DNA from: Rhizobium acidisoli
GTDB lineage: Bacteria; Pseudomonadota; Alphaproteobacteria; Rhizobiales; Rhizobiaceae
Assembly: GCF_002531755.2 (NCBI RefSeq)
Contig: NZ_CP034998.1
Location: forward strand, 2,542,001-2,606,000
DNA: 64,000 bases
Direction of reading: 5' to 3'
Shown in pieces: positions 1 through 9,178 of this stretch. Below the pieces are notes generated by a model. That model saw only the letters and a program-made list of their open reading frames with translations, was not told the DNA's origin and ran no database searches. The position numbers and the translations under genes were made by a program. The stretch's first letter is position 1, and each line of letters begins with the position of its first letter.

Positions 1-435
1 GACAGCGCCTATATGCTGTCGCAGGGTTTCGACGTGACGCCGACGGATGGCTCGGCCGAGCTTGCGAGGCAGGCAGAAGTTCTGATCGGCAGGCCGGTGA
101 AGGTCATGCTGTTCCAGGAGCTCGACGCCGACAGCGCCTTCGACGGCGTCTGGGCGCATGCGAGCCTTCTCCATGTCTCAAGGGCTGAACTGCCCGATGT
201 CTTCGCCCGCATCCGCCGCGCGCTCAAAACCGGCGGCCTTCTTCACGCAAGTTTCAAGGCGGGAAAAGTGGAAGGCCATGACGGCTTCGGGCGCTACTAC
301 AACTACCCCTCACGCGAATGGCTGTCGGAGCTTCTGACGAAGGACGGCTGGCGCAACCTCGCCATCGAGGAAAGCGACGGCGGCGGCTATGACGGCAAGC
401 CGACCCGCTGGCTGACGATCAGCGCGGAGCGGTAG
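1..435 (+). CDS. SAM-dependent class I methyltransferase, 5'-truncated by window edge
   Basis: The reading frame is open from base 1, so the start and the glycine-rich SAM-binding motif lie outside the window. The 144 visible residues fit the C-terminal two thirds of a small class I methyltransferase: an acidic residue at the end of strand 2 (VTPTDGS), the segment FDGVWAHASLLHV typical of strand 4 and the following helix, and LKTGGLLHASFK as post-motif. It ends in WLTISAER, as free-standing small methyltransferases of this type do. The substrate cannot be told. The family call is firm and the function unknown. Confidence 0.8.
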   Translation, partial: DSAYMLSQGFDVTPTDGSAELARQAEVLIGRPVKVMLFQELDADSAFDGVWAHASLLHVSRAELPDVFARIRRALKTGGLLHASFKAGKVEGHDGFGRYYNYPSREWLSELLTKDGWRNLAIEESDGGGYDGKPTRWLTISAER

Positions 436-554
436 AGACCGGAGCTTTCGCCCGGCCCTCGTTTCCGGCAGTCTGGAAATTGCCTGAGGCGCGTTGACAA
501 CATCAATTTTTGATCAAAACTGCTTCATAACCGTCAACCGGAAAGCCTATAGTT

Positions 555-800
555 GTGCAAATACCAGAGAACCTCCAAGTGGCAGTCGACATGCTCTTCA
601 AGGAGAATGTAACGTGGCCCGAACTCATCAAACAAATAAGGATTATGTCGGAGGCGGACATTTTCGCCGCTCAAAAGATTGCGCTTTCACATCAAGGTTG
701 GCGGCGGCGGTGCAACTATTGGATCAACCATGATCGTGACTGCAAGAAGCAAGCGGTGGGGCATATCAATACCATGGACCGAATTCGCTTATTGCGATAG
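555..800 (+). CDS. small hypothetical protein (81 aa, GTG start), uncertain
   Basis: This is an 81-residue frame beginning with GTG. The 454-base stretch between the methyltransferase and the next gene (436-889) holds no better candidate. The product is hydrophilic, with helix-like N-terminal text (PENLQVAVDMLFKENVTWPELIKQI) and a basic C-terminal half with two cysteines. Base composition is visibly lower in GC than the flanking genes. I do not recognise the family. It could be a real accessory gene cotranscribed with the gene at 890, or a decayed remnant. Confidence 0.35.
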   Translation: MQIPENLQVAVDMLFKENVTWPELIKQIRIMSEADIFAAQKIALSHQGWRRRCNYWINHDRDCKKQAVGHINTMDRIRLLR

Positions 801-889
801 TCGGCGAAAAACTCGTCGTTGCAAGCCCATCGACTGCATAGTTGATTTATCCATTCGAAACCTTTCTACCAGATTGCTGAGAGACAGAA

Positions 890-1243
890 ATGAGCGAAGG
901 TATAGAGACCGTTACACTATGGCGACCAGTTGGGCCTGAGGAACTCGCGCTCATTCATGAGCTTGACATGCGCGGGTTTCCCCCTCGCTTGCCCGACCAA
1001 CCGATTTTTTATCCCGTGCTTTCCGAAGACTATGCAGTGAGGATAGCTCGGGACTGGAATGTACCGAGGAGCGGATCAGGTTTTGTGACCAGGTTTGAAG
1101 TCAAAAAAGATTATCTCGATGGCCATTCAGTTCAGGAAGCGGGCGGTCGGGCGCACCTCGAATATTGGATACCCGCAGAGGAAATGGACCAGTTTAATGC
1201 GGCCATAGTCGGAATTATCGACGTAACAAAAACCTTCCCGTGA
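890..1243 (+). CDS. hypothetical protein, family sometimes labelled 'ADP-ribosylation/crystallin J1'
   Basis: This 117-residue protein starts TVTLWRPVGPEELALI and carries FPPRLPDQPIFYPVLSEDYAVRIARDWN and EYWIPAEEMDQFN. I recognise this pattern from short conserved bacterial proteins often annotated, on weak grounds, as ADP-ribosylation/crystallin J1. No catalytic residues are known to me for the family, and neither signal peptide nor membrane segment is visible. The gene sits in the lower-GC islet at about 480-1260, suggesting it is accessory. Function unknown. Confidence 0.7.
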   Translation: MSEGIETVTLWRPVGPEELALIHELDMRGFPPRLPDQPIFYPVLSEDYAVRIARDWNVPRSGSGFVTRFEVKKDYLDGHSVQEAGGRAHLEYWIPAEEMDQFNAAIVGIIDVTKTFP

Positions 1244-1303
1244 TCTTGCCGCGCTCGATTCACAAGATGACACGTTGAGATGGCACCGTCAGATCCGAGA
1301 TTA

Positions 1304-2107
1304 TCACTCCAGCGGTTCAACGCGAGAAGGCAAACGCCGCAACTCTCCGATTTCGTCGAGCAGGCAATCGACAATCCAATGCCGCTGCGGCGGCATCGCA
1401 TCAATCAGCCCGATAAATGCATTTTCAATGATATCGCTCTTGATCCATTCGAGGACAAGATGACGATCTGCCGATGCGACGTCCTGCCAGAACCCAGTGC
1501 CCCTGTAGAGGCTTTTGAGATCAGCGCCGGCGAGTTGCAGAAAAGCGTTCGGCGTCGGCTGCTTCACCCACAGATCAAGGCATGCCTGGTACTGAAGATC
1601 GAGCAGCGCCATCGCGACTATCCAGTCCCAAGCCGATGCATCAAAATCGGGATCCTGCAACCTTTTATAGGCCCAGGCTGAGTAGAAGAAATTCGCGATT
1701 GCCGTCCGCTCCGCTATCGGCCATTGCTGCCAGTCGCACAATAGAAGTTTGGAAGCGATGATGGGCGGCTCGAAACCGAATGCGGACGCGCCGAGGACAG
1801 CGCAGTGGAGAATACGCGGCAGGAAGTGCCTGAAGTCGTCGACCGAGCCGATCGTCGTTATCGCACCTGCCGCATATGGGCCTAGCACCGCCGCATCGAT
1901 CTCCCGCAAAGGCGTCGATTTTAGTCCAGTGAGGATTTTCTCGGCATCGCGGAGCGGTGAGGCGTCCAGCGAAGATGGGAACGGATATTCGAAGAATGTG
2001 GGATAGAGGGTCCTGAGGCTATCTTCCAGATCCCGTTTTGCCGTCAGCACGATCGCTTCAAACACGTTACGTCCCACATACCCGCTTCGACGACGCACTA
2101 ATAGCAA
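1304..2107 (-). CDS. hypothetical protein (267 aa or shorter)
   Basis: The longest frame starts at 2107. An internal GTG at 2065 gives MFEAIVLTAKRDLEDSLRTLYPTFFEYPF, a more natural N-terminus, because the first 14 codons (LLVRRRSGYVGRN) read like untranslated sequence next to the ilvC terminator. The body is rich in Trp, Leu and Ala, mostly helical and without membrane spans (for example LLLCDWQQWPIAERTAIANFFYSAW), and looks like a short alpha-solenoid. I do not recognise a named family. It lies downstream of ilvC on the same strand, separated from it by a hairpin, so it is probably expressed independently. Confidence 0.65.
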   Translation of the reverse strand: MLLVRRRSGYVGRNVFEAIVLTAKRDLEDSLRTLYPTFFEYPFPSSLDASPLRDAEKILTGLKSTPLREIDAAVLGPYAAGAITTIGSVDDFRHFLPRILHCAVLGASAFGFEPPIIASKLLLCDWQQWPIAERTAIANFFYSAWAYKRLQDPDFDASAWDWIVAMALLDLQYQACLDLWVKQPTPNAFLQLAGADLKSLYRGTGFWQDVASADRHLVLEWIKSDIIENAFIGLIDAMPPQRHWIVDCLLDEIGELRRLPSRVEPLE

Positions 2108-2108
2108 A

Positions 2109-2136
2109 GGAGGCCGGAGCTTTCACTCCGGCCTCC
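2109..2136 (-). terminator. hairpin terminator after ilvC
   Basis: A perfect 11-bp stem GGAGGCCGGAG/CTCCGGCCTCC closes a 6-base loop, 23 bases after the ilvC stop codon. The downstream U-tract on the minus strand is short (TTTGCTAT), so it may be a modest terminator or an RNA-stabilising end. Confidence 0.6.
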
Positions 2137-2158
2137 CATTTTATTTCATTGGAACCGC

Positions 2159-3214
<1,056 letters not shown>

Positions 3215-3228
3215 TCATTAAAGCGAGA

Positions 3229-3894
3229 TCAGCCGAAAGCCGGCATCTCCGCCAGAACCTTGTCCGTGCCATAGAGCCGGAGGAAGGCGGTGACCGCCCT
3301 CTCCGCCTGGCGTGCGGTATCCTTGAGGCCCGGTTCGCCGAGCAGCATGCGCACATGCAGATCGGAAACAACAAGGCCGTAAAGCGTGTGATAGGCTTCG
3401 TCGGCATCGGAAAACCGCAGGAGCCCTGCCCTTTTTCCGGCATCGATCAGCGCCATGGCGCGGCGGTCGATCTGCCGGCGGCCGCGTTCGAGCAGCAGCT
3501 TGCCGAGCTTGGAGCCGTCGCGGTTGGACTGACCGATCGCCAGCCGGTTCAGCGCCAGCGAGACATCGCCGGCCAAAACCTCCAGCAGGTCGCGTGCGAA
3601 GATGACGACATGGTCATGCAGGCTTGCCGCCGTCAGCCGCTCGCCGTTGCGCTCGAAGGTGCGGACCTTGCTCGCCTGATAGGCAATCATCGCAGACAGC
3701 AGACCGTCGCGGTCGCCGAACCACTTGTAGAGGCTTTCCTTCGAGCAATTGGCGGCACGCGCGACCCCCGAGGTCGTCAGCGCCTTCTCGCCGCCATCGA
3801 CGAGCAGCCGCAACGCCTGCTCCAGAACGGCGTTCTGGCGCGGCGAAAACTCGCTCGGCTCTGCGGTATCGACGGACACGGTCACGGCTCCCAT
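3229..3894 (-). CDS. TetR/AcrR family regulator
   Basis: This 221-residue one-component repressor has an N-terminal helix-turn-helix at about residues 22-65 (EKALTTSGVARAANCSKESLYKWFGDRDGLLSAMI) and a helical ligand domain resembling the AefR-like C-terminal type. The start at 3894 is set by the first in-frame ATG, four bases from a perfect 16-bp palindrome that is a likely autorepression site. It lies directly upstream of ilvC with a 50-base gap and may share a transcript with it. The ligand is unknown. The family call is firm; control of ilvC is inference. Confidence 0.92.
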   Translation of the reverse strand: MGAVTVSVDTAEPSEFSPRQNAVLEQALRLLVDGGEKALTTSGVARAANCSKESLYKWFGDRDGLLSAMIAYQASKVRTFERNGERLTAASLHDHVVIFARDLLEVLAGDVSLALNRLAIGQSNRDGSKLGKLLLERGRRQIDRRAMALIDAGKRAGLLRFSDADEAYHTLYGLVVSDLHVRMLLGEPGLKDTARQAERAVTAFLRLYGTDKVLAEMPAFG

Positions 3895-3897
3895 ATA

Positions 3898-3913
3898 CGT
3901 ACCGTACGGTACG
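3898..3913. promoter_or_regulatory. 16-bp perfect palindrome, likely TetR operator
   Basis: CGTACCGTACGGTACG is its own reverse complement and lies 4 bases upstream of the TetR-gene start codon. The core ACCGTACGGT resembles known TetR/AcrR operators. Position and symmetry argue for autoregulation; binding is inferred. Confidence 0.65.
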
Positions 3914-4064
3914 GTTCGTGAGGTTTATGCGACAAAGCGATCGAGCCGTCAAGCAGGCCCGGCAGATTTTTATACTGGAAAGCTCAGGGAGACACCAGAA
4001 TTGGATAGGCGCGCATCGGTCAGCATCGCATAGTGTCAATCGATGCCATTGCCGGGAGCTTTCC

Positions 4065-4523
4065 ATGTCGCGCTTGCCTGCCGCCCTTCTCCTCGCCGGA
4101 GCAGTCGTCTTCGGAGCACCGCTCCTAAGCGCCGGCGCCATCGCGCAGTCGGAAAACGAGGTCTATAACAGGATCGAGGAGTTGCACGGCAATGCCGAGG
4201 CTTTCGACCGGCCGCTGCGCCAGCTCGTTCTGGCGATGCGCTCCGGCGACGCCGAGACGATCGCCGGCCTTGCCGAATATCCGCTGACCGTCAAAGCCAA
4301 TGGCGAGACCTATGATGTCGAGAACGCCGAGGATTTCGTCGAGAATTTCGAGGATCTGGTGACGCCGGAGACGCGCCGCGCCGTCGGGGGCCAGCAATAT
4401 CAGGATCTCTTCGTCAACAGCGACGGCGTCATGCTGGCAAACGGCGCCGTCTGGATGGGCGCGGTCTGCGAGGATAACGCCTGCGAGGACAGCCATTGGG
4501 CGATCATCGCCATCAATAATTAA
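4065..4523 (+). CDS. secreted hypothetical protein
   Basis: The product is 152 residues. The start at 4065 was chosen because it gives a clear signal peptide (MSRLPAALLLAGAVVFGAPLLSAGAIAQS), whereas the open frame extends nonsensically upstream over the TetR gene. The mature part is acidic and contains VLAMRSGDAETIAGLAEYPLTVKANG and a C-terminal cysteine pair (VCEDNACEDSHWAIIAINN), consistent with a small periplasmic protein of the NTF2/SnoaL-like kind, though I cannot name a family. Its stop codon coincides with the left end of a RIME-like repeat, so its transcript probably ends inside that structured element. Confidence 0.75.
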   Translation: MSRLPAALLLAGAVVFGAPLLSAGAIAQSENEVYNRIEELHGNAEAFDRPLRQLVLAMRSGDAETIAGLAEYPLTVKANGETYDVENAEDFVENFEDLVTPETRRAVGGQQYQDLFVNSDGVMLANGAVWMGAVCEDNACEDSHWAIIAINN

Positions 4524-4586
4524 AGCATGTCGCGCAAAAGTGTGCAGCGGTTTTGCGGCAACGACATGCGCAAAAACAAAGTGCTA

Positions 4587-5630
4587 GAGCGGTTCATTTC
4601 TTTTCGGAATCGGCGGATTCCCAAATCAGCAGATTTGTGATTCATGATGGATGCTGGGTTGGAGGCCAGCATCCATGACGCGACCTTATTCGGATGATCT
4701 TCATGAGCGCGTTGTTTCCGCGGTTGGTGCTGGTCAGAGTTGCCGGGTTGTGGCCGAGCGGTTCGATATCGCTGTTTCCTCTGTGGTGAAGTGGTCGCAG
4801 CGTTTTCGCGCAACCGGCAGTGTTTCGCCCGGCCAGATGGGCGGCCATCGCCGGCGTATTTTGGAGCCGTACCGAGCCTTTATCATCGAGCGGATTGAGG
4901 AGACGTCGCATCTGACGCTGCATCGGCTACAGGACGAGTTGGCCGCACGCGGCGTGAGGGTGTCGCACAATGCCATCTGGCAATTCATGCGCCGCGAAGG
5001 CCTGAGCTTTAAAAAAAACGCTGTTCGCCCTTGAGCAGGGTCGCGCCGACATTGTCCGGCGCAGAGCACGCTGGAAGGCCTGGCAAGGCCGCTTCGATCC
5101 GCATCGCCTGGTCTTCATAGATGAAACCTGGATCAGAACTAACATGGCGCCCCTGCGTGGCTGGGGGCTGAAAGGTAAGAGGCTGCGCGGCTTTGCACCG
5201 CACGGCCGCTGGCGCACCTTGACCTTCCTTGGCGCTTTGCGCTGCGATCGGCTCACCGCGCCCTGCGTCTTCGATGGTCCCATCAACGGCGAGTGCTTCA
5301 GCGCATATGTCAGCCAGCAATTGATCCCAACCCTCAAGCCCGGCGACATCGTCATTCTCGACAATCTCGGCTCTCACAAAGCCAAGGCCATTCGCGATGC
5401 CATCAAAGCGGCCGGCGCCAGGTTATGGTTCTTGCCGAAATACTCGCCCGACCTCAATCCGATTGAGCAGACATTCGCCAAGATCAAGCATTGGATGCGG
5501 TTGGCCCAGAAGAGAACCACTGAGGACACCTGGCGCCATCTAGGATATCTCGTCGGCACCATTAAACCAGACGAATGCGCAAACTACTTCGAAAACGCAG
5601 GCTACGCTTCTGTCAAAACATGAAACGCTC
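4587..5630 (+). mobile_element. IS630-family insertion sequence (about 1.04 kb)
   Basis: The ends are near-perfect inverted repeats, AGAGCGGTTCAT at the left and the inverse of AGAGCGTTTCAT at the right (one mismatch in 12), bounded by a TA dinucleotide on each side (4585-4586 and 5631-5632). This is the hallmark of IS630/Tc1 insertion. One transposase gene fills the element, split by a one-base frame change at an A8 run. A single clean target duplication and intact ends suggest a fairly recent insertion. Confidence 0.9.
4675..5623 (+). CDS. IS630-family transposase, two frames joined at an A8 run
   Basis: The first frame (4675-5037) encodes the N-terminal helix-turn-helix domains (DDLHERVVSAVGAGQSCRVVAERF, then VSHNAIWQFMRREGLSFKK). 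The second frame (from about 5018 to 5623) continues without loss as TLFALEQGRADIVRRRARW and carries an intact DDE catalytic core: FIDETW, ILDNLGSH and NPIEQTFAKIKH. The join lies at eight consecutive A residues (5011-5018). Reading through needs a +1 shift or loss of one A. It may be made by transcriptional slippage or ribosomal frameshifting, known in IS families, or be a disabling mutation. Confidence 0.85.
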
Positions 5631-5699
5631 TAAAGCGCAAGGAGCGAATCAGAAAGAACGCGACGCGCTTAAGCCCGCGACATTTGTCGCGCAGCGATG

Positions 5700-7331
5700 T
5701 CAGCCATCGCTGCGAAGCTTGCGCGCCAGTGTCTGAAGCTCCTTGAAGGCTTCGTAACGCTTGCGGTGGAGATCGGAAATCTCACCCTCCGACGGCTGAA
5801 AACGTGTTGCCACCCGCGTAAGCTCGCTCATCGCCGCGCCGACATCGGCAAATTGCCGGCCGGCGACTGCGCCGAGGATGGCCGCTCCCAGCAACACCGG
5901 CTCATCGGCCTTCGTGGCCACCACCGGCTTGCCGCTCGCATCGGCGAGCACCTGGCGGACGAAATCGTGCTGGCCGGCGCCGCCGCTGATGACGATGTTT
6001 TGGACGGTGACACCCGCCTCGGCCTGCGTTTCGATGATCTGCCTCAGGCCATAGCCGATGCCGCAAAGTCCTGCGATGTAGAGCGAGACCAGGCTGTCGA
6101 CATCCCGCTCCATGCCGAGACCTGCAATGATCGCCCGGGCATGCGGATCGGCAAAGGGCGCACGGTTGCCGAGGAATTCGGGAACGACGTGCAGCCCGGC
6201 CGCCAGCTTGACGGCATCGGAGGAACGGCCCGCCTTGCCGGCGGCCATGTCTGCAAGCAGCACCGGCAGCGGAACGCCCGCGCGCTTCGCAAGCTCGCCC
6301 GCTTCGCCGGCCGCCGGATGGAAGGTAAGGAGATGGTCGATGGCGGCGCCGGCAGCACTCTGGCCACCCTCGTTCAGCCATAGGCCCGGCACCATCGCCG
6401 AATAATAAGGTCCCCAGACACCGGGAACGAAAGACGGTTCTGTCGTTGAGGTCATCGTGCAGGACGAGGTTCCGAAGACATAGGCAAGATTGGCCTGCGG
6501 ATCGGCACCGACGGTTCCAACACCGCCGGCATGCGCGTCGATCAACCCGGCTGCGACGGCCGTTCCGGGCGTGAGGCCAAGCTCCTCTGCCGCAGCAGCA
6601 GTCAGTCCCTCGCCGAGCGCCGAACCGGGCTCGACGATAGACTTGCCGATGCGAAGAAAACCTTCGTCTGCCAGCACGCCGAGGCCGATCTGGTGGAAAT
6701 AGCTGCCGTCCCAACGCTTTTCGTGGGCGAGATAGGTCCACTTGCAGGTGACCGTGCAGGTCGAACGCGACAGATCGCCGGTCGCCCGCCAGGTGAGGAA
6801 ATCCGCAAGATCGAAGAATTGCCAGGCGGCATCGAACACAGCGGGACGATTTTCCCTCAGCCAGAGAAGCTTGGGCGTTTCCATCTCCGGCGAGATGCGG
6901 CCGCCGACATAACGCAGCACGTCATGACCCAGCGCGTTGATGCGCTCCGCCTGCGGGACGGCGCGGTGGTCCATCCACACGATGATATCCCGGTCCGGAT
7001 CTTCCGAAGGCCCGACGGCGAGCGGCTTGCCGCCTTCGCCGAGAACGACCAGCGAGCAGGTTGCGTCGAATCCCAGCCCGACCACGGAGGCCGGATCGAC
7101 GTCGGCTGCGGCAACCGCCTCTCGCACGGCCGCGCAAACGGCGCTCCAGATTTCGCGGCTCGATTGCTCGACGATGGAACCGGCTTCATGAAACAAGCTG
7201 ATATTCCGCTTGGCGGAGGTAAGCATGCTGCCGGCCATATCGAACAAGCCGGCCCGGGCGCTGCCGGTGCCGACATCGACGCCGATGACATATTTGGCGT
7301 CGGCTTCCGGGGTATGAGATGTGTCGCTCAT
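5700..7331 (-). CDS. FGGY-family pentulose/carbohydrate kinase (ribulokinase-like)
   Basis: This 543-residue ATP-dependent sugar kinase begins with the FGGY N-terminal phosphate-binding motif (YVIGVDVGTGSARAGLFD, residues about 14-31). Further on are DATCSLVVLG, ASVVGLGF, VVISGGAGQHDFVRQVLAD and VLLGAAILGAVA of the C-terminal domain. The long form and motif spelling place it with the D-ribulose/ribitol-type pentulose kinases. I chose the ATG at 7331 (MSDTSHTPEADAK) over the frame start at 7373, since the upstream residues are not family-like. No transporter or dehydrogenase partner lies beside it, so the substrate is inferred. Confidence 0.88.
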   Translation of the reverse strand: MSDTSHTPEADAKYVIGVDVGTGSARAGLFDMAGSMLTSAKRNISLFHEAGSIVEQSSREIWSAVCAAVREAVAAADVDPASVVGLGFDATCSLVVLGEGGKPLAVGPSEDPDRDIIVWMDHRAVPQAERINALGHDVLRYVGGRISPEMETPKLLWLRENRPAVFDAAWQFFDLADFLTWRATGDLSRSTCTVTCKWTYLAHEKRWDGSYFHQIGLGVLADEGFLRIGKSIVEPGSALGEGLTAAAAEELGLTPGTAVAAGLIDAHAGGVGTVGADPQANLAYVFGTSSCTMTSTTEPSFVPGVWGPYYSAMVPGLWLNEGGQSAAGAAIDHLLTFHPAAGEAGELAKRAGVPLPVLLADMAAGKAGRSSDAVKLAAGLHVVPEFLGNRAPFADPHARAIIAGLGMERDVDSLVSLYIAGLCGIGYGLRQIIETQAEAGVTVQNIVISGGAGQHDFVRQVLADASGKPVVATKADEPVLLGAAILGAVAGRQFADVGAAMSELTRVATRFQPSEGEISDLHRKRYEAFKELQTLARKLRSDG

Positions 7332-7492
7332 GGTCTCTCGTTTCAGATCGCCAGGGATCGGGTTGATTGGCAACTGCGGCCGGTTTTAAGGTCTATCTCT
7401 GGAAAGATCGTCGCGTCCAGCGACGCTGACATTACGCGGTCGCGGTGACATGACAAGGAAAGCGAGGCGCGGGCCAGGCCAAGCGCAACGGT

Positions 7493-9178
7493 TCATAGAG
7501 CCGTGGCGCAACCGGCAGGCACCGAGAGAGGCGCTGCCGGCGTCGCCTTGTCGATTGCGTAGAGCTTTGCGAAGCCGGCATCCTCGATCAGCATCAGCCC
7601 CGCCGGCATTAAGTCACCGACATGCCGGTCGGGAATATCGGCATTGGCGACGAGGATGAAATCGAAACGCCTGCGCCAGTCCGAGAGATAAGGCGCATAG
7701 CCTCTATATTCCTGCATCATGTCAGGGCATGACAATACGCTGATCGGCACCAGATTGCCCTCTGGAACAGCGATCTCCGACCATGGCGGCAGAACGGAGA
7801 GCGGCTGTTTGCCTTTGGCCGTGAAGAGCGTCGGCACAAAAGCGTGCGAGAAAGGTACTGCAAGCGTCGGCAAATGCCGGAAGGTGTCCAGTCCCCAGGC
7901 AAAATGCCGGTTGGTGTGGGCAAAGTCGCCGACCATCTCGGGTTCGTGCCCTAGAGGCAGAACGACCTTGCCGGCCGGCACCTTTTTCAGCACGGTCTCG
8001 ACGGCAGCGGCGTCTTGCTGTGCCAGCCACCAGTTCCAGCCGATCCAGCCGGCCCGGCCGAAAACCGCGAGATTGACGACAAGCGCCAGCAACAGCGCCT
8101 GCCGGCGCGTCAGATTCGCGAAGGGGCATACCATCGCCATGACGACGAGCACCGTCATGATCGGAAAGCGCCAGCTGATCCATCCGGTGCCGAGCATGTG
8201 GAGCGGTGCGACACAGGAGAGAAGCAGCAATCCGCAGGCGGCGACGGCAAGGCCCGCATGCATGCGGATGTCGCCTGCGCGAACGGCGCGCGTGCAGATG
8301 AGGATCAGCGGCAGAACCAGCAGGACATCCACCACCGGGACATAGGTGGTGATGGCGGAAAACAGGTTCATGACGATCAGGACGACGCCATCGTTCCAGA
8401 CAAGGCCGAGGCCATCGCCGCCGGCGTTCGGCAAAGCGGTGGTGCGAAGATAGAGCGCAAGTGGCGGCAGGGCGCAGGCGCCGATCGCCAGCGCCAAACG
8501 GCCGGCGAGCCTCATCAGCCCTGCCTTCGATCGCACGATGTCGAAACGCCAGGAAAATTCGAGGCCGCAGACGATCGCCATATAGAAGCCGAGTGAGAAG
8601 ATGTGCATCACCGTCAGCAGCAGCGCGGCGGCAAGCCGCCAGGCAAAAAGCAGAACCGGATTTCGGCGCTGCAGCCGCAGGTCGGCGCAGGCGAAGAACA
8701 AGGCCATGCCAAGGCCGATCTGGAAGTTGATGAAGCCGCCGATCATCGTGGCGCACCAGCCAAGCGACAGCATGGCGATCTGCCAATAGTGCCGGCCGCC
8801 GAAAAGTGCCCGGTGCAGGCCGATCGCACCAAGCGGCGGCAGCACGATGGCCAGGAAAAGCAAAGCCCGCGCCAGCCTGTCGGCGCCGACCAGCGGCCCT
8901 ACCGAAATCGCCAGAAGATCGATCCCGACATTGGTGAAGGTGCGGTTCCAATCGATCGCATAGATTTCAGGAAACGGTTGCTCGCCGATCCCGCCCGAAA
9001 GAAGCCAGATACGGGCATAGTGATTTGCGTAGTCGAGAACCGGCGGAAAGCGGAACAGCACCACCAGGGCCGCGGCAAGCGCGACGAAAGCAATGATCGC
9101 AATGGTGGAATCCTGCCTGGCAACCAATTCTTCGGGCCTGGCTGCCGAATGAACAGGCGCGGCAATCCGGTCCATCAT
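7493..9178 (-). CDS. polytopic membrane protein, partner of the adjacent GT2 glycosyltransferase
   Basis: The 561 residues hold about 11-12 hydrophobic segments (for example STIAIIAFVALAAALVVLFRF near 24-44, LLFLAIVLPPLGAIGLHRALF, VLVVMAMVCPF and LLALVVNLAVFG) and a C-terminal soluble tail of about 150 residues. This topology resembles GT-C-like integral membrane glycosyltransferases. It starts with MM whose codons overlap the stop of the GT2 gene, so the two are translationally coupled. A GT2 of the polyprenyl-phosphate type usually supplies a lipid-linked sugar to such a protein. The acceptor (polysaccharide, lipid A or another glycan) is unknown. Confidence 0.75.
   Translation of the reverse strand: MMDRIAAPVHSAARPEELVARQDSTIAIIAFVALAAALVVLFRFPPVLDYANHYARIWLLSGGIGEQPFPEIYAIDWNRTFTNVGIDLLAISVGPLVGADRLARALLFLAIVLPPLGAIGLHRALFGGRHYWQIAMLSLGWCATMIGGFINFQIGLGMALFFACADLRLQRRNPVLLFAWRLAAALLLTVMHIFSLGFYMAIVCGLEFSWRFDIVRSKAGLMRLAGRLALAIGACALPPLALYLRTTALPNAGGDGLGLVWNDGVVLIVMNLFSAITTYVPVVDVLLVLPLILICTRAVRAGDIRMHAGLAVAACGLLLLSCVAPLHMLGTGWISWRFPIMTVLVVMAMVCPFANLTRRQALLLALVVNLAVFGRAGWIGWNWWLAQQDAAAVETVLKKVPAGKVVLPLGHEPEMVGDFAHTNRHFAWGLDTFRHLPTLAVPFSHAFVPTLFTAKGKQPLSVLPPWSEIAVPEGNLVPISVLSCPDMMQEYRGYAPYLSDWRRRFDFILVANADIPDRHVGDLMPAGLMLIEDAGFAKLYAIDKATPAAPLSVPAGCATAL

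Larger units (their letters stand above)
4520..5675. repeat. RIME-like rhizobial intergenic repeat, interrupted by an IS630-type element
   Basis: The left part (4520-4586) contains GCATGTCG and its inverted copy CGACATGC (4525-4532/4562-4569), in text characteristic of the Rhizobium intergenic mosaic element (GCGCAAAAGTGTGCAGCGG). The right part (5631-5675) carries the closing TAAAGCGCAAGGAGCGAATC and GCGACGCGCTTAA, which mirrors the left end TTAAAGCATGTCGCG. The two parts join at a TA dinucleotide, the target preferred by IS630 elements. RIME identity is from memory of the family; the interruption is read directly. Confidence 0.65.
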
